This document shows, one piece after another, positions 36,685 through 47,351 of a stretch of 50,378 bases of DNA. The stretch's first letter is position 1. Each line of letters opens with the position of its first letter. Below the pieces are notes generated by a model, which had not been told where the DNA came from, did no database searches, and was given only the letters and a program-made list of their open reading frames with translations. This DNA comes from Candidatus Nitrotoga sp. CP45 (lineage in GTDB: Bacteria; Pseudomonadota; Gammaproteobacteria; Burkholderiales; Gallionellaceae): the NCBI GenBank assembly GCA_945874105.1, contig CAMCFJ010000021.1:1-50378 (forward strand), read 5' to 3'. The translations under genes and the position numbers were made by a program.

Positions 36685-37656
36685 TTACTTCTCAATAGTC
36701 ACTGGCCAATTTTCCAATTTCATGCCCAATGATAGACCATGTTCAGCTAGCACCTGCTTGATTTCGTTCAAAGATTTACGGCCCAAATTAGGGGTGCGTA
36801 GCAAATCATTTTCAGTGTTCTGAATTAAATCACCCACATAGTGAATACTTTGTGCCTTAAGACAATTCGAAGAACGCGGCGTCAGCTCCAAATCATCAAC
36901 TGGGCGCAACAACATCGGGTCAACCTTAGGAGTTTGTGGCTTTTCCACTGGCGCTGGCGTGCCTTCTAATGCAGCAAATACTGAAAACTGTTCAACTAAT
37001 ATACGAGCCGCATAACGAATAGCTTCTTCAGGGTCAATGGCACCGTTAGTCTCAATTTCCATTATCAGCTTGTCTAAATCGGTGCGTTGTTCTACACGCG
37101 CACTTTCAACTGCATAACTAACCCGGCTCACCGGACTGAAAGATGCATCAAGAGCGATATGCCCAACTGAACGATTTTCAACTGGTGTCTGACGAGCAAT
37201 AGCTGATACATAGCCTCGACCTTGCTCGACCTTAATTTCCATGTCTATCTTACCGCCCGCAGTAAGGTGCGCGATAACGTGAGAAGGATTAATCACCTCA
37301 GTGTCAGCATCGACGATAATATCACCAGCCGTTACAACACCCATACCTTCTTTTTTCAGAGTCAGCACCGCTACTTTAGCATTATGAAGCTTAAGCACTA
37401 CGCCCTTTAGATTAAGCAAAATTTCCACTACATCTTCTTGTACCCCATCAATTGAAGAGTATTCATGTAGCACACTAGCAATTTTTACCTCGGTGGGAGC
37501 ATAGCCCGGCATGGAAGACAACAGTATGCGGCGTAGCGCATTACCAAGTGTATGCCCATAACCACGTTCAAAAGGCTCCATCACAATTTTAGCCTGCATG
37601 CTGGAAACTCTTTGCACTTCGATAATGCGGGGTTTCAGAAAATCATTGTTATGCAT
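36685..37656 (-). CDS. rpoA: RNA polymerase alpha subunit
   Basis: The 323-residue protein has an N-terminal dimerisation domain ([20 protein letters not shown]). A linker of about 15 residues rich in Pro and Glu follows, then the C-terminal DNA- and activator-binding domain ([35 protein letters not shown]). It assembles beta and beta' and contacts UP elements. It lies 17 bp after rpsD within the alpha unit. Confidence 0.99.
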   Translation of the reverse strand: MHNNDFLKPRIIEVQRVSSMQAKIVMEPFERGYGHTLGNALRRILLSSMPGYAPTEVKIASVLHEYSSIDGVQEDVVEILLNLKGVVLKLHNAKVAVLTLKKEGMGVVTAGDIIVDADTEVINPSHVIAHLTAGGKIDMEIKVEQGRGYVSAIARQTPVENRSVGHIALDASFSPVSRVSYAVESARVEQRTDLDKLIMEIETNGAIDPEEAIRYAARILVEQFSVFAALEGTPAPVEKPQTPKVDPMLLRPVDDLELTPRSSNCLKAQSIHYVGDLIQNTENDLLRTPNLGRKSLNEIKQVLAEHGLSLGMKLENWPVTIEK

Positions 37657-37673
37657 ATCCGACTCCGCAAGAA

Positions 37674-38303
37674 TTACTTGGAATACAACTCGACAATAAG
37701 GTGCTCGTTAATAGAGGCAGGCAACTCTGAACGTTGTGGCTTTGACTTATATGTACCTTTCATAGCCTTAGCATCAACCTCAACCCATTCCGGGAAACCG
37801 CGTTGCTCGGCCGCTTGCAATGCCGCCTTAACACGCAACTGCTTCTTAGCGTTATCCGCTATCTCAACCACATCACCAGTACGAACCTGATAAGACGGAA
37901 TATTGACCCGTTTTCCATTAACCAATATTCCATTGTGGCGAACTACTTGACGTGCTTCGGAACGAGATGCACCGAAACCCATGCGGTAGGATACATTATC
38001 AAGGCGTGATTCCAGCAACTGCAATAAATTTTCACCAGTGATGCCGCGCTGTATTTCTGCAGAGCGATAGGTCAAACGGAATTGGTGCTCAAGCATGCCA
38101 TAAATACGACGAACTTTTTGCTTTTCACGCAACTGACCACCGTAATCAGACAGCCGGGTGTTTTTCCTTTGTCCGTGCTGACCTGGAGGATAAGCACGGC
38201 GCTCAACCCCACATTTGTCGGTAAAACATTTTTCGCCCTTCAGAAACAGCTTCTCGCCTTCACGACGGCACTGACGGCACTTTGGATCAAGATTTCTAGC
38301 CAA
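37674..38303 (-). CDS. rpsD: 30S ribosomal protein S4
   Basis: This 209-residue primary binder of the 16S 5' domain has an S4 RNA-binding domain at [19 protein letters not shown] onwards. Four N-terminal cysteines (CRQC, C, C) suggest a zinc-binding form. In enterobacteria S4 represses the alpha operon by translational control; whether that occurs here cannot be seen. Confidence 0.98.
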   Translation of the reverse strand: MARNLDPKCRQCRREGEKLFLKGEKCFTDKCGVERRAYPPGQHGQRKNTRLSDYGGQLREKQKVRRIYGMLEHQFRLTYRSAEIQRGITGENLLQLLESRLDNVSYRMGFGASRSEARQVVRHNGILVNGKRVNIPSYQVRTGDVVEIADNAKKQLRVKAALQAAEQRGFPEWVEVDAKAMKGTYKSKPQRSELPASINEHLIVELYSK

Positions 38304-38318
38304 GGCTATCTCCTAAGA

Positions 38319-38708
38319 TTAGATACGACGCTTTTTTGGCGGACGGCAACCATTGTGTGGAACTGGCGTAATGTCAGAAATGCTGGTGATTTTAAAACCC
38401 GCCGCATTCAAAGCACGAACCGCCGACTCACGACCTGGGCCAGGACCTTTTATGCGCACCTCAAGATTCTTTACGCCACATTCTTGAGCTGCCTTACTGG
38501 CTGTCTCTCCAGCAATTTGCGCTGCAAACGGCGTACTCTTGCGCGAGCCTTTAAAACCATTGCTACCACTAGTAGACCAAGCCAAGGCATTTCCTTGGCG
38601 GTCGGTAATTGTCACAATAGTATTGTTAAAAGACGCATGCACATGGGCAATGCCCTCGGCTACATTTTTTTTGACTTTCTTGCGCACTCGCGTGTTTGTT
38701 TTTGCCAT
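38319..38708 (-). CDS. rpsK: 30S ribosomal protein S11
   Basis: This 129-residue platform protein of the small subunit has the family blocks [20 protein letters not shown] and [15 protein letters not shown], ending with basic PPKKRRI. ATG 38708 follows GGATTTGAGC; an in-frame TTG two codons earlier is rejected. It lies between rpsM and rpsD. Confidence 0.98.
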   Translation of the reverse strand: MAKTNTRVRKKVKKNVAEGIAHVHASFNNTIVTITDRQGNALAWSTSGSNGFKGSRKSTPFAAQIAGETASKAAQECGVKNLEVRIKGPGPGRESAVRALNAAGFKITSISDITPVPHNGCRPPKKRRI

Positions 38709-38726
38709 GCTCAAATCCTCTCAAAA

Positions 38727-39092
38727 TTACTTCTTGGCGCCGGCAACGGACTTACGTGGACCCTTGCGAGTGCGCGCATTGGTGCGTGTACGCTGACCTC
38801 GCACTGGCAAACCACGGCGGTGACGCAAGCCGCGATAGCAACCCAAGTCCATCAACCTCTTTATATTCATCGAGATTTCTCGACGCAAATCACCTTCCAC
38901 CGTAAATTTGGCGACCTCATCGCGCAACTTATCCATTTCCGCATCAGCGAGATCTTTTATTTTGGTGGCGGCGTTAACTCCGACAGCGGCGCATATTTTA
39001 CGCGCCCGAGTGTTACCGACACCATAGATCGCAGTCAATGCGATTACAGTGTGTTGATGATTTGGAATGTTTACCCCTGCAATACGAGCCAT
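38727..39092 (-). CDS. rpsM: 30S ribosomal protein S13
   Basis: This 121-residue head protein contacts the large subunit (bridge B1). It opens [13 protein letters not shown] and carries the [20 protein letters not shown] block near a basic C-terminus. It is the first gene of the alpha unit, 71 bp after rpmJ. Confidence 0.98.
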   Translation of the reverse strand: MARIAGVNIPNHQHTVIALTAIYGVGNTRARKICAAVGVNAATKIKDLADAEMDKLRDEVAKFTVEGDLRREISMNIKRLMDLGCYRGLRHRRGLPVRGQRTRTNARTRKGPRKSVAGAKK

Positions 39093-39163
39093 GCAACTAC
39101 CCTATCGTTTAAAAAAGGCATTAAGAAATTGCCACTTGAGAAAGAGGTTTGCCTCACCCTCAC

Positions 39164-39280
39164 TTAGCCCTGGCGTTGCTTGTGGCGTGCATCACTACTA
39201 CAAATCACGCGCACCACCCCTTTGCGCCGTACTATTTTACAATTACGACAAACTTTTTTTACCGATGCTTGCACTTTCAT
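39164..39280 (-). CDS. rpmJ: 50S ribosomal protein L36
   Basis: This 38-residue protein begins [20 protein letters not shown] and ends HKQRQG. The zinc ligands Cys11, Cys14, Cys27 and His33 are all present, so it is the zinc-containing (C+) form. GGAG precedes the ATG. It lies between infA and rpsM, as in many beta- and gammaproteobacteria. Confidence 0.96.
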   Translation of the reverse strand: MKVQASVKKVCRNCKIVRRKGVVRVICSSDARHKQRQG

Positions 39281-39309
39281 TTCATTCTCCTCAGTACTAA
39301 ACGCAACTA

Positions 39310-39528
39310 TTACTTGGCGCGAAACGTAATGCGCCCTTTGGTCAGGTCATAAGGTGTCAGTTCAACTGTAACCTTATCACCAGGTAAAATACGAATATAG
39401 TGCATGCGCATCTTACCGGAGATATGACCTAGCACAATATGACCATTTTCTAGTTTCACACGAAAGGTAGCATTGGGAAGGGACTCTACAACCTCTCCCT
39501 GCATTTGCATCGCATCTTCCTTGGCCAT
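39310..39528 (-). CDS. infA: Translation initiation factor IF-1
   Basis: This 72-residue single OB-fold protein occupies the ribosomal A site during initiation. It starts [20 protein letters not shown] and has the [17 protein letters not shown] core. Its ATG overlaps the secY stop by one base (TGATG), so its translation is coupled to secY. Confidence 0.97.
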   Translation of the reverse strand: MAKEDAMQMQGEVVESLPNATFRVKLENGHIVLGHISGKMRMHYIRILPGDKVTVELTPYDLTKGRITFRAK

Positions 39529-40859
39529 CAGCGAATCAATCCACCCTTAAAATTTGCCTTCTTTAACAAGCTTTCATACTGATGCGTCATCAGATAGGAT
39601 TGAACTTGTGCCATAAAATCCATGGTCACCACTACCATAATTAGTAACGAAGTTCCGCCAAAGTAGAATGGTACGTTCCACTTTACAACCAAAAACTCCG
39701 GCAACAAGCACACCAACGTCACATACACCGCACCAACTAATGTTAGGCGTAGCATAATATTTTCAATATACTTCGCAGTCTGATCACCTGGACGAATCCC
39801 AGGCAAAAACGCACCACTTTTCTTCAGGTTTTCTGCCGTTTCTTTTGGATTAAAAACTAGTGCCGTATAAAAAAAACAGAAGAAAATAATTGCTGACGCA
39901 TACAACATCACATAAATAGGCTGACCCGGGGACAGCTTGTCACTAATATCTTTCAACCAAGCCAACCCTTGACCGCTAGCAGACCAACCAGCCAAAGTCG
40001 CTGGAAATAAAATAATGCTAGAAGCAAAAATCGGCGGAATAACACCTGCCATATTCACTTTTAACGGCAAATGTGAACTTTGACCACCATATACCTTATT
40101 TCCAACCTGACGCTTGGCGTAATTAACTAGAATTTTTCGCTGACCGCGCTCAACAAACACCACCAACGCTGTTATTCCAACTGAACCAAACAAAAGCAAT
40201 AACACCAGCGGAATAGAGAACGCACCAGTACGCGCTAACTCTAGGGTGCTACCAATTGCGTTAGGCAATCCAGCAGCAATCCCAGCAAAAATAATTAGAG
40301 AGATGCCATTCCCCAAGCCGCGCTCAGTGATTTGTTCACCCAACCACATTAGAAACATAGTGCCAGATAACAAGGTAATTACCGTGGTCATCTGAAACAT
40401 CATGCCTGGATGCAACACCAATCCTGCTTGTGATTGCAATGCCACAGACATACCAAACGCTTGAAACATAGCTAAGAACAAGGTGCCATAGCGCGTGTAC
40501 TGAGTAATCTTACGACGTCCCGCCTCACCATCCTTCTTCAACTGTTCAAGATGCGGTACCGCATGTGTGGCCAGTTGCATAATAATGGAAGCGGATATGT
40601 ACGGCATGATGCCCAACGCAAGAATCGTAAAGCGCGAAAGGGCACCACCTGAAAACATATTGAACATGCCCAGAATGCCGCTCTTTTGGGTATTGAACAA
40701 ATCGGCCAACACCACAGGATCTATGCCCGGCACCGGTATATGCGCTCCAATGCGATAAACTACCAATGCACCCAACAAAAACCATAAACGGCGACTAAGA
40801 TCGCCATACTTTCCGGTATTCAAACGCTTTTTAGATACCGCATCCACAGAGCCCACCAT
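39528..40859 (-). CDS. secY: Preprotein translocase subunit SecY
   Basis: This 443-residue ten-helix channel of the Sec translocon has the plug and pore-ring region near [19 protein letters not shown] and the cytoplasmic loop [19 protein letters not shown]. The C-terminal Arg-containing loop ([11 protein letters not shown]) is also present. Its start overlaps the rplO stop (TAATG). The exported proteins elsewhere in the window would depend on this channel. Confidence 0.98.
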   Translation of the reverse strand: MVGSVDAVSKKRLNTGKYGDLSRRLWFLLGALVVYRIGAHIPVPGIDPVVLADLFNTQKSGILGMFNMFSGGALSRFTILALGIMPYISASIIMQLATHAVPHLEQLKKDGEAGRRKITQYTRYGTLFLAMFQAFGMSVALQSQAGLVLHPGMMFQMTTVITLLSGTMFLMWLGEQITERGLGNGISLIIFAGIAAGLPNAIGSTLELARTGAFSIPLVLLLLFGSVGITALVVFVERGQRKILVNYAKRQVGNKVYGGQSSHLPLKVNMAGVIPPIFASSIILFPATLAGWSASGQGLAWLKDISDKLSPGQPIYVMLYASAIIFFCFFYTALVFNPKETAENLKKSGAFLPGIRPGDQTAKYIENIMLRLTLVGAVYVTLVCLLPEFLVVKWNVPFYFGGTSLLIMVVVTMDFMAQVQSYLMTHQYESLLKKANFKGGLIR

Positions 40860-41293
40860 TACTCTGCAATACTACCGCCAGCTGCTTGAACAGCAGCACG
40901 AGCACCTTTGGTAAGCAACAAACCTTGTAATTTCACGGAACGCTTGATCTCGCCAGACATCACCACTTTAGCAATCAGTGCTGCCGAGGGAACGACTCCA
41001 GCTTGTTTCAATGCTAACAAGTCAATCACATCAACTGCCATTTTTTCCAAGTCAGACAAGCGAACTTGAGCGCTATCATAACGAGTCAAGGAAATAAAAC
41101 CGCGCTTAGGCAAACGGCGTTGCAGCGGCATCTGACCACCTTCAAAACCAACCTTATGAAAACCGCCAGAACGGGATTTCTGACCTTTATGACCACGGCC
41201 ACAAGTTTTTCCCAAGCCGCAACCAATACCACGTCCAACGCGACGCTTAGCGTGCGTAGAACCTTCTGCAGGTTTAATTTTATTGAGTTGCAT
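40859..41293 (-). CDS. rplO: 50S ribosomal protein L15
   Basis: The 144-residue protein has the glycine- and basic-rich N-terminal arm [21 protein letters not shown] reaching into the 50S core. [22 protein letters not shown] block and a C-terminal globular domain follow. It abuts rpmD and secY in the standard spc order. Confidence 0.98.
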   Translation of the reverse strand: MQLNKIKPAEGSTHAKRRVGRGIGCGLGKTCGRGHKGQKSRSGGFHKVGFEGGQMPLQRRLPKRGFISLTRYDSAQVRLSDLEKMAVDVIDLLALKQAGVVPSAALIAKVVMSGEIKRSVKLQGLLLTKGARAAVQAAGGSIAE

Positions 41294-41503
41294 TTATGCC
41301 TCGCACTTAACCAAGTAATAAACCTTATTAATCATACCTCGTACAGCAGGCGTATCCTCCACCATGACGGTATGATTCAAACGGCGCAGACCTAACCCAC
41401 GCACACACGCACGATGCGATTCTTTAGTGCCAATCACGCTTTTAACCAGCGTTACTTGAAGCATGCCAGCTGTTACTTTAACTTTCTGTTGAGACTGTAC
41501 CAT
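41294..41503 (-). CDS. rpmD: 50S ribosomal protein L30 with N-terminal extension
   Basis: At 69 residues it is longer than the usual 59-61. The conserved core begins at about residue 14 ([16 protein letters not shown]) and ends with [17 protein letters not shown]. The extra N-terminal stretch ([13 protein letters not shown]) looks like a repeated start of the same beta-strand. The start is supported by GGGG eight bases upstream; the internal Met at the core has no ribosome-binding site. Confidence 0.95.
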   Translation of the reverse strand: MVQSQQKVKVTAGMLQVTLVKSVIGTKESHRACVRGLGLRRLNHTVMVEDTPAVRGMINKVYYLVKCEA

Positions 41504-41507
41504 TGAA

Positions 41508-42029
41508 TTACCCCTGAATTTCTTCAATGCTCATACCACGCTTGGCAGCAATTTCAGATGGAGAATTGATAGCCTGCAGACCATTAAGAGTTGCGCGCAC
41601 TACGTTGTATGGATTACTTGAACCAATGCATTTAGCCAATACGTTATGCACACCCACCGCCTCAAACACAGCGCGCATCGCGCCACCAGCAATAATTCCA
41701 GTACCTTCTGACGCTGGCTGCATGTAAACCTTAGCAGCGCCATGACGCCCAATCACCGTATGGTGTAGAGTGCCCTTATTTAAATTAACATTAATCATTT
41801 TTCGACGTGCCTCTTCCATCGATTTTTGTACGGCAACCGGCACCTCTTTGGATTTCCCCTTACCCATGCCTATGCGACCATCGCCATCTCCAACCACGGT
41901 AAGCGCAGCGAATCCCATAATGCGCCCCCCCTTCACCACCTTAGTGACACGATTGATCGAAATCATCTTCTCAATAAGACCATCACCACGATCTTCTGAT
42001 TGCTGCATTCTTCCCTGCGCTTTAGCCAT
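41508..42029 (-). CDS. rpsE: 30S ribosomal protein S5
   Basis: This 173-residue protein helps fidelity and mRNA unwinding at the entry channel. The conserved [22 protein letters not shown] and [19 protein letters not shown] blocks are intact. Two adjacent ATGs exist; I use the second (42029), six bases after GAGG. The order rplR-rpsE-rpmD is standard. Confidence 0.97.
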   Translation of the reverse strand: MAKAQGRMQQSEDRGDGLIEKMISINRVTKVVKGGRIMGFAALTVVGDGDGRIGMGKGKSKEVPVAVQKSMEEARRKMINVNLNKGTLHHTVIGRHGAAKVYMQPASEGTGIIAGGAMRAVFEAVGVHNVLAKCIGSSNPYNVVRATLNGLQAINSPSEIAAKRGMSIEEIQG

Positions 42030-42042
42030 CATTCACCTCAAG

Positions 42043-42399
42043 TTAGAACTTCAAGCCATGCTCACGCGCCGCAGCAGCAAGCGCTTTTACGCGACCGTGA
42101 TATTTGTAGCCAGAACGGTCAAAAGCGACCTCAGCAATACCGGCGCTTTTAGCTTTTTCAGCGATACGCTTTCCAACTAATATGGCCGCAGCGATATTGC
42201 CCCCACTAGCAAACTCTTTTCGTACCTCCGCCTCTAAGGTAGAAGCACTTGCTAACACCTTGCTACCGCAAGCGGAAATTACCTGAGCATAAATGTGTAA
42301 ATTGCTACGACGAATCGCCAAACGAATCGATTTTTGATCGGCAATTTTAGCACGCGTTTTACGAGCCCTGCGCTGACGCGCATCATTCTTGATAAACAT
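42043..42399 (-). CDS. rplR: 50S ribosomal protein L18
   Basis: This 118-residue 5S rRNA-binding protein shows an N-terminal basic arm ([14 protein letters not shown]), [12 protein letters not shown] and the C-terminal [19 protein letters not shown] 42399 follows TTGAGG; the frame start 12 bp upstream is rejected. Confidence 0.97.
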   Translation of the reverse strand: MFIKNDARQRRARKTRAKIADQKSIRLAIRRSNLHIYAQVISACGSKVLASASTLEAEVRKEFASGGNIAAAILVGKRIAEKAKSAGIAEVAFDRSGYKYHGRVKALAAAAREHGLKF

Positions 42400-42411
42400 T
42401 ATCAGCCTCAA

Positions 42412-42945
42412 TTATTTTTTCTTAGTTTCTTTCAACTTCACCACTTCTTCGGCATAACGAACCCCCTTACCCTTGTACGGCTCAGGCTCACGGAACGCAC
42501 GAATCTCTGCGGCAACTTGACCAACCTGCTGCTTATTTGTGCTTTTTAATACAACTTCAGTTTGTGTCGGCGTCGAAACTGTCACACCAACAGGGACTTT
42601 ATAAACTACAGGGTGAGAAAAACCAAGAGTCAGATTAAGAGTATCACCAGTGGCTTGGGCACGATAACCAACGCCAACCAAGGTCAGCTTGCGCTCGAAA
42701 CCCTTGGTTACACCCTGTACCATATTAGCAATCAGCGCACGAATAGTGCCAGACATAGCATCCGCTTTCGCAGATTCATTACTAGCTTTGCACAGCAATT
42801 CCTCGCCCTCATGCTGCACAACAACATCGTTGCTCAGCGCTTGTTTCATCATTCCCAACGGGCCTTTAACAGAAACCTCATTGGCAACCAGCGTCACTTC
42901 GACACCAGCAGGCAAAGCTATAGGATTTTTAGCAACTCTAGACAT
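42412..42945 (-). CDS. rplF: 50S ribosomal protein L6
   Basis: The 177-residue protein has two repeated alpha/beta domains. It opens [17 protein letters not shown] and has the C-terminal signature [19 protein letters not shown] used in binding 23S rRNA near the factor-binding site. It lies 10 bp after rpsH. Confidence 0.98.
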   Translation of the reverse strand: MSRVAKNPIALPAGVEVTLVANEVSVKGPLGMMKQALSNDVVVQHEGEELLCKASNESAKADAMSGTIRALIANMVQGVTKGFERKLTLVGVGYRAQATGDTLNLTLGFSHPVVYKVPVGVTVSTPTQTEVVLKSTNKQQVGQVAAEIRAFREPEPYKGKGVRYAEEVVKLKETKKK

Positions 42946-42955
42946 AATTACCCCG

Positions 42956-43351
42956 TTACGCGACTATGCACAACACTTCGCCACCAATTCCATTGGCACG
43001 TGCTTTGCGATCAGTCATCAACCCCTTTGAGGTAGACACAATGGCAATACCCAAGCCGTTCATCACTTTAGGTATATCATCGCAACCCTTGTACATTCGC
43101 AGACCAGGACGACTTACGCGCTGAATCTTCTCTATCACAGGCCGTCCTGCATAATATTTCAGGCCAATTTCCAAAGTAGGTTTACCCTCTACGCTTGAAA
43201 TATTATAACCATCCACATAACCCTCATCCTGCAGCACCTTGGCGATCGCCACCTTTAGCTTGGAAGAAGGCATCCTTACATTTATTTTTTCCGCCATCTG
43301 CGCATTTCTAATACGCGTAAGCATGTCGGAAATCGGATCACTCATACTCAT
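42956..43351 (-). CDS. rpsH: 30S ribosomal protein S8
   Basis: This 131-residue binder of 16S helix 21 starts [18 protein letters not shown] and ends with the [13 protein letters not shown]...GGEVLC signature. In E. coli it represses the spc operon by binding at rplE mRNA; no test of this is possible here. The ATG follows GGAG at good spacing. Confidence 0.98.
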   Translation of the reverse strand: MSMSDPISDMLTRIRNAQMAEKINVRMPSSKLKVAIAKVLQDEGYVDGYNISSVEGKPTLEIGLKYYAGRPVIEKIQRVSRPGLRMYKGCDDIPKVMNGLGIAIVSTSKGLMTDRKARANGIGGEVLCIVA

Positions 43352-43361
43352 AGATTCACTC

Positions 43362-43667
43362 CTACCAGCTTGCCTTGATTACACCAGGGACCTCGCCACG
43401 CATTACAAATTCACGTAACTTGATACGACCCAGACCAAACTTGCTGAAGACACCTCGCGGACGCCCGGTCAACGAGCAACGATTACGCAAGCGTACCGGA
43501 CTAGCGTTTCGCGGAAGTGCCTGGAGCTTCTGGCGCGCGTCATAACGATCTTCATCACTCAATTTAACGTTAACTATAATTGCCAACAGCCCAGCACGCT
43601 TTGTTGAGTATTTTTTTACAATGTCGCGACGTTTTTTTTCGCGATTAATGACAGCTGCTTTAGCCAT
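43362..43667 (-). CDS. rpsN: 30S ribosomal protein S14 (zinc-independent form)
   Basis: The 101-residue long form lacks the CxxC zinc motifs of the short form; it has a single Cys in [14 protein letters not shown]. The C-terminal [19 protein letters not shown] block is intact. It lies between rplE and rpsH. Confidence 0.98.
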   Translation of the reverse strand: MAKAAVINREKKRRDIVKKYSTKRAGLLAIIVNVKLSDEDRYDARQKLQALPRNASPVRLRNRCSLTGRPRGVFSKFGLGRIKLREFVMRGEVPGVIKASW

Positions 43668-43674
43668 TTTGCCC

Positions 43675-44214
43675 TCAGTTCTTCAACGGAAATTTGAAAG
43701 CCAGGAGGAGCGCACGCGCCTCTTCATCGGTCTTCGCACTAGTAGTAATAGTAATATTCATGCCCCGCAGCGCATCAATTTTGTCATATTCAATCTCAGG
43801 AAAGATGATCTGTTCCTTGATACCCATATTGTAATTGCCACGACCGTCGAACGCCTTACCAGAAACACCGCGAAAGTCACGGATACGCGGGATAGCCACC
43901 GTTACCAAGCGATCTAAAAATTCATACATGCGCGCTTTACGTAATGTAACCTTACACCCAACAGGATAATTTTCACGAATTTTAAATCCTGCGATAGACT
44001 TCTTCGATTTTGTTACCACCGGTTTCTGCCCAGCAATTTTCTGCATATCACTAACTGCATGCTCCATAACCTTCTTGTCTGCCACCGCCTCACCAACACC
44101 CATATTCAAGGTGATCTTTTCTATGCGCGGCACTTCCATAATGGACTTGTAGCCGAACTGCTTCATCAGATCTGGAGCTACCGTACCTTTGTAAAAATCA
44201 TATAGACGAGCCAT
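43675..44214 (-). CDS. rplE: 50S ribosomal protein L5
   Basis: This 179-residue 5S rRNA-binding protein of the central protuberance begins [16 protein letters not shown]. It has [33 protein letters not shown] and [11 protein letters not shown] blocks. The frame start 24 bp upstream overlaps rplX and is rejected. Confidence 0.98.
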   Translation of the reverse strand: MARLYDFYKGTVAPDLMKQFGYKSIMEVPRIEKITLNMGVGEAVADKKVMEHAVSDMQKIAGQKPVVTKSKKSIAGFKIRENYPVGCKVTLRKARMYEFLDRLVTVAIPRIRDFRGVSGKAFDGRGNYNMGIKEQIIFPEIEYDKIDALRGMNITITTSAKTDEEARALLLAFKFPLKN

Positions 44215-44227
44215 GCCATTCCCCCAT

Positions 44228-44542
44228 TTACGCGTCAATCACTTCGCCACTCGACTTAAAGACGCGCATTTTGCGACCATCTTCTAAAACTTTAACACCC
44301 ACACGATCAGCATTTTTTGACGTCGCGTTGTAAATAGCAACATTAGAGGCATGAATCGACATTTCCATAGCCACAATTCCGCCAGTTAAACCCTTTACAG
44401 GATTCGGCTTCTGATGTTTCTTAACCATGTTAACGCCACTTACCAGCAACCGATCACCAAGTACGCGCAGAACACTGCCACGATTTCCCCTGTCTTTCCC
44501 AGCAATAACAATCACATCATCATTTTTTTTAATCTTGAGCAT
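44228..44542 (-). CDS. rplX: 50S ribosomal protein L24
   Basis: This 104-residue assembly-initiator protein has a KOW motif ([20 protein letters not shown]) and the [11 protein letters not shown] segment, standard for L24. It lies 50 bp after rplN and 13 bp before rplE. Confidence 0.98.
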   Translation of the reverse strand: MLKIKKNDDVIVIAGKDRGNRGSVLRVLGDRLLVSGVNMVKKHQKPNPVKGLTGGIVAMEMSIHASNVAIYNATSKNADRVGVKVLEDGRKMRVFKSSGEVIDA

Positions 44543-44592
44543 AATTCTTCCTTAGGCTGCGTTATATCGTCGCATACATTACTTCCCGCAGA

Positions 44593-44961
44593 TCACAGAA
44601 CCTCAGGGGCGAGCGATACAATTTTCATAAATCGCTCAGTACGCAACTCACGCGTAACCGGTCCAAAAATTCTAGTACCAATCGGCTCAAGTTTTGCATT
44701 CAGCAGAACTGCCGCATTTCCATCAAACTTTATCAAAGAGCCATCTGGACGGCGCACACCCTTAGCTGTACGTACCACCACCGCACTATATACTTCACCC
44801 TTTTTTACCCGGGAGCGCGGCGCAGCGTCTCTAATGCTAACCTTAATAACATCCCCAATAGCCGCATATCGACATTTGGATCCGCCCAGTACTTTGATGC
44901 ACATAACAGAACGTGCGCCGGTATTATCGGCCACACTCAAAACAGATTGCATTTGTATCAT
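44593..44961 (-). CDS. rplN: 50S ribosomal protein L14
   Basis: This 122-residue beta-barrel protein lies at the subunit interface. It starts [17 protein letters not shown] and has the [20 protein letters not shown] loop and C-terminal [18 protein letters not shown]. It is the first gene of the spc unit, with its own promoter about 100 bp upstream. Confidence 0.98.
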   Translation of the reverse strand: MIQMQSVLSVADNTGARSVMCIKVLGGSKCRYAAIGDVIKVSIRDAAPRSRVKKGEVYSAVVVRTAKGVRRPDGSLIKFDGNAAVLLNAKLEPIGTRIFGPVTRELRTERFMKIVSLAPEVL

Positions 44962-45060
44962 AATTTATACTCCAACTTTATCCGCACCGTAGCGGCTAGT
45001 CTTGGAACCCGTTTGGGTTAGGTTGCCGCAAACCAAAGCAGCAATGAAGCGAAGCTCAAC

Positions 45061-45089
45061 ATTATATGCAAGATTGCCAAATAACACAA
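45061..45089 (-). promoter_or_regulatory. Sigma-70 promoter of the spc unit (before rplN)
   Basis: On the minus strand TTGTGT (45084-45089), 17 bp and TATAAT (45061-45066) lie in the 176-bp rpsQ-rplN gap. This is where the spc promoter lies in E. coli. Just upstream, GCTTATT/AATAAGC (45111-45117/45130-45136) forms a hairpin right after the rpsQ stop, without a T-run, which may mark partial termination of the S10 unit. Confidence 0.7.
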
Positions 45090-45137
45090 GTACTAAATCT
45101 AACTTTGTTTGCTTATTCAGCAAATACAAAATAAGCC

Positions 45138-45401
45138 TTAAACCGCTTGAGATTTTTCAACCAGTTTGGTCACACGCCAACTCTTGGTCTTGGCCAACGG
45201 ACGGCATTCTTCTATAAAAACTAAATCACCCTGATGAAACTCATTATTTTCATCATGAGCGTGGTATTTTTTCGATACACGCAATACTTTGCCCAACAAA
45301 GAGTGCTTAATCTTACGCTCAACCAGTACGGTAACCGTTTTATTCATCTTGTCACTTACAACCATGCCAGTCAGCGTTCGTTTCAAATTTGTTGCACTCA
45401 T
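45138..45401 (-). CDS. rpsQ: 30S ribosomal protein S17
   Basis: This 87-residue OB-fold protein of the 16S 5' domain has [22 protein letters not shown] and [18 protein letters not shown] blocks. Its start overlaps the rpmC stop by 4 bp. It is the last gene of the S10 unit. Confidence 0.98.
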   Translation of the reverse strand: MSATNLKRTLTGMVVSDKMNKTVTVLVERKIKHSLLGKVLRVSKKYHAHDENNEFHQGDLVFIEECRPLAKTKSWRVTKLVEKSQAV

Positions 45402-45592
45402 TGTTGAGTACCCTTTTCTGTCAATATGGTTTTCACGCGAGCAATGTCACGACGCACCTTGAGAAGCTGGCTATTATTACTCAACTGCTGTGTAGCCATC
45501 TGCATACGCAAACCAAATTGAGCTTTGGTCAGTGACAGCAACTCTTGATCCAGATCCGTTACGGATTTCACTCTTAATTCATTCGCCTTCAT
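45398..45592 (-). CDS. rpmC: 50S ribosomal protein L29
   Basis: This 64-residue two-helix protein near the exit tunnel starts [18 protein letters not shown] and contains the L[12 protein letters not shown] signature near the end. It lies between rplP and rpsQ, overlapping rpsQ by 4 bp. Confidence 0.98.
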   Translation of the reverse strand: MKANELRVKSVTDLDQELLSLTKAQFGLRMQMATQQLSNNSQLLKVRRDIARVKTILTEKGTQQ

Positions 45593-45594
45593 AT

Positions 45595-46011
45595 TTATGC
45601 CCCCACCTGTCTAATTACAAACGTAGTGGCAATAGGCAACTTAGCTGAAGCTAAGCGAAACGCCTCGCGCGCTATTACCTCCTCCACGCCATCCATTTCA
45701 TACAGCATCTTGCCAGGCTGAATTTCAGCAACATAATACTCAGGATTACCCTTACCATTACCCATACGCACTTCGGCAGGCTTTTGGGAAATCGGCTTGT
45801 CTGGAAAAATACGAATCCAAATACGTCCGCCACGTTTAATGTGACGGGTCATGGCGCGCCGCGCCGCCTCTATCTGACGTGCTGTTAAGCGACCGCGGGC
45901 AACCGCCTTGAGACCAAATTCGCCAAAGCTAACTTTGTTGCCGCGTGTCGCAATGCCAGTATTACGACCTTTTTGCTCCTTGCGATATTTTCTTCTAGCT
46001 GGCTGTAGCAT
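45595..46011 (-). CDS. rplP: 50S ribosomal protein L16
   Basis: This 138-residue protein close to the A-site tRNA elbow starts [17 protein letters not shown]. It has the [21 protein letters not shown] and [19 protein letters not shown] blocks. It overlaps the rpsC end by 17 bp and uses a GGGGGC ribosome-binding site inside rpsC. Confidence 0.98.
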   Translation of the reverse strand: MLQPARRKYRKEQKGRNTGIATRGNKVSFGEFGLKAVARGRLTARQIEAARRAMTRHIKRGGRIWIRIFPDKPISQKPAEVRMGNGKGNPEYYVAEIQPGKMLYEMDGVEEVIAREAFRLASAKLPIATTFVIRQVGA

Positions 46012-46708
46012 GTTTTGCCCCCGACTTTCTTACTCTTTTTTCAGGTTCAGATGGTATTGGTGCGGATACTTCTTCTACTCCAGTATGATCACCCTTGTAA
46101 ACCCACACCTTGACGCCAATAATGCCATAAGTTGTTTTAGCCTCGGCAGTACCATAATCAATGTTAGCCCGCAGAGTATGCAATGGCACACGCCCTTCGC
46201 GATACCACTCGGTTCGTGCAATTTCGATCCCATTAAGACGGCCAGCACTCATAATCTTGATGCCCTGAGCACCCAAACGCATGGCATTCTGCATAGCCCG
46301 CTTCATCGCGCGACGGAACATGATGCGCTTTTCCAACTGCGACGTAATGCTTTCCGCAATCAACTGAGCATCAATTTCAGGCTTCCGCACTTCCTCAATA
46401 TTTAGTGCGACATCAGGCAACCCCATGCGCTTTCTCAACTCAGCCCGCAGGGCTTCAATATCTTCGCCCTTCTTGCCAATTACCACACCAGGACGAGCGG
46501 TATAAATTGTAATTTTAGCGTTTTTGGCTGGCCGTTCGATGACGATCTTGGATACACCTGCACCGAAGAGCTTTTTCTTTAGGTAATCACGTACTTCAAT
46601 ATCCTTAAGTAACATTCCAGCAAAATTCTTGCTGTTAGCGTACCACTTTGATGTCCAGTTTTTCTGAACGCTCAATCGGAAACCGATTGGATGAATTTTC
46701 TGTCCCAT
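45995..46708 (-). CDS. rpsC: 30S ribosomal protein S3
   Basis: This 237-residue mRNA-entry protein has a KH domain ([18 protein letters not shown]). The C-terminal S3 domain has [21 protein letters not shown] and ending basic and Ser-rich residues. It starts [14 protein letters not shown]. It lies 7 bp after rplV. Confidence 0.99.
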   Translation of the reverse strand: MGQKIHPIGFRLSVQKNWTSKWYANSKNFAGMLLKDIEVRDYLKKKLFGAGVSKIVIERPAKNAKITIYTARPGVVIGKKGEDIEALRAELRKRMGLPDVALNIEEVRKPEIDAQLIAESITSQLEKRIMFRRAMKRAMQNAMRLGAQGIKIMSAGRLNGIEIARTEWYREGRVPLHTLRANIDYGTAEAKTTYGIIGVKVWVYKGDHTGVEEVSAPIPSEPEKRVRKSGAKHATAS

Positions 46709-46715
46709 ATCTGCT

Positions 46716-47045
46716 TTAGCTCCCGACGATAATCGTTATGTGACAGGTCTGCTTTTCAATGCTATTGCCTCGTCCCTTGGCGCGAGCCGACGTCCTCTTC
46801 AGCGAGGCACCTTTGTCTACATAGATAGTTGCAACCTTTAGCTCGTCAATGTCAGCGCCATCATTGTGCTCAGCATTGGCGATTGCAGACTCCAGACCTT
46901 TCTTAATAATTGCAGCTGCTTTTTTTGGACTAAAAGCTAGTGTATTTAATGCCTTGCTAACTGGCAAGCCACGGATCTGATCCGCCACCAGTCGGCCCTT
47001 CTGAGCCGAAAGGCGAACACCCTTTACTACTGCGATTGTGTTCAT
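46716..47045 (-). CDS. rplV: 50S ribosomal protein L22
   Basis: This 109-residue tunnel-wall protein starts [23 protein letters not shown]. The long loop with [16 protein letters not shown], which reaches the nascent-chain tunnel, is present. Two ATGs adjoin; the second is used for its spacing from GGAGG. Confidence 0.97.
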   Translation of the reverse strand: MNTIAVVKGVRLSAQKGRLVADQIRGLPVSKALNTLAFSPKKAAAIIKKGLESAIANAEHNDGADIDELKVATIYVDKGASLKRTSARAKGRGNSIEKQTCHITIIVGS

Positions 47046-47054
47046 CATGCCTCC

Positions 47055-47339
47055 TTATTTTTTCTTGACCACTGCTTTTTTATCAGCAGCATGCCCTTTG
47101 AAAGTGCGGGTTAGCGAGAATTCACCGAGCTTGTGACCCACCATGTTCTCCGAGATATACACAGGGATATGCTGCTTGCCGTTATGCACGGCAATGGTCA
47201 GACCGACAAATTCAGGCAGTACCGTAGAACGTCGTGACCAAGTTTTCACTGGTCGCTTATCGTTGCTGGCGCGCACAGTTTCAATTTTTTTTACTAAGCA
47301 AGCGTCGACGAATGGACCTTTTTTAATGGAACGTGCCAT
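47055..47339 (-). CDS. rpsS: 30S ribosomal protein S19
   Basis: This 94-residue head protein starts [18 protein letters not shown] and has the [23 protein letters not shown] and [18 protein letters not shown] blocks. It lies between rplB and rplV. Confidence 0.98.
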   Translation of the reverse strand: MARSIKKGPFVDACLVKKIETVRASNDKRPVKTWSRRSTVLPEFVGLTIAVHNGKQHIPVYISENMVGHKLGEFSLTRTFKGHAADKKAVVKKK

Positions 47340-47351
47340 AATTTTTACCCC

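Noticed and set aside
38082-39167. 361-residue plus-strand ORF across rpsD, rpsK and rpsM
   Set aside because: Lies wholly antisense to three certain ribosomal genes; its length comes from their codon bias.
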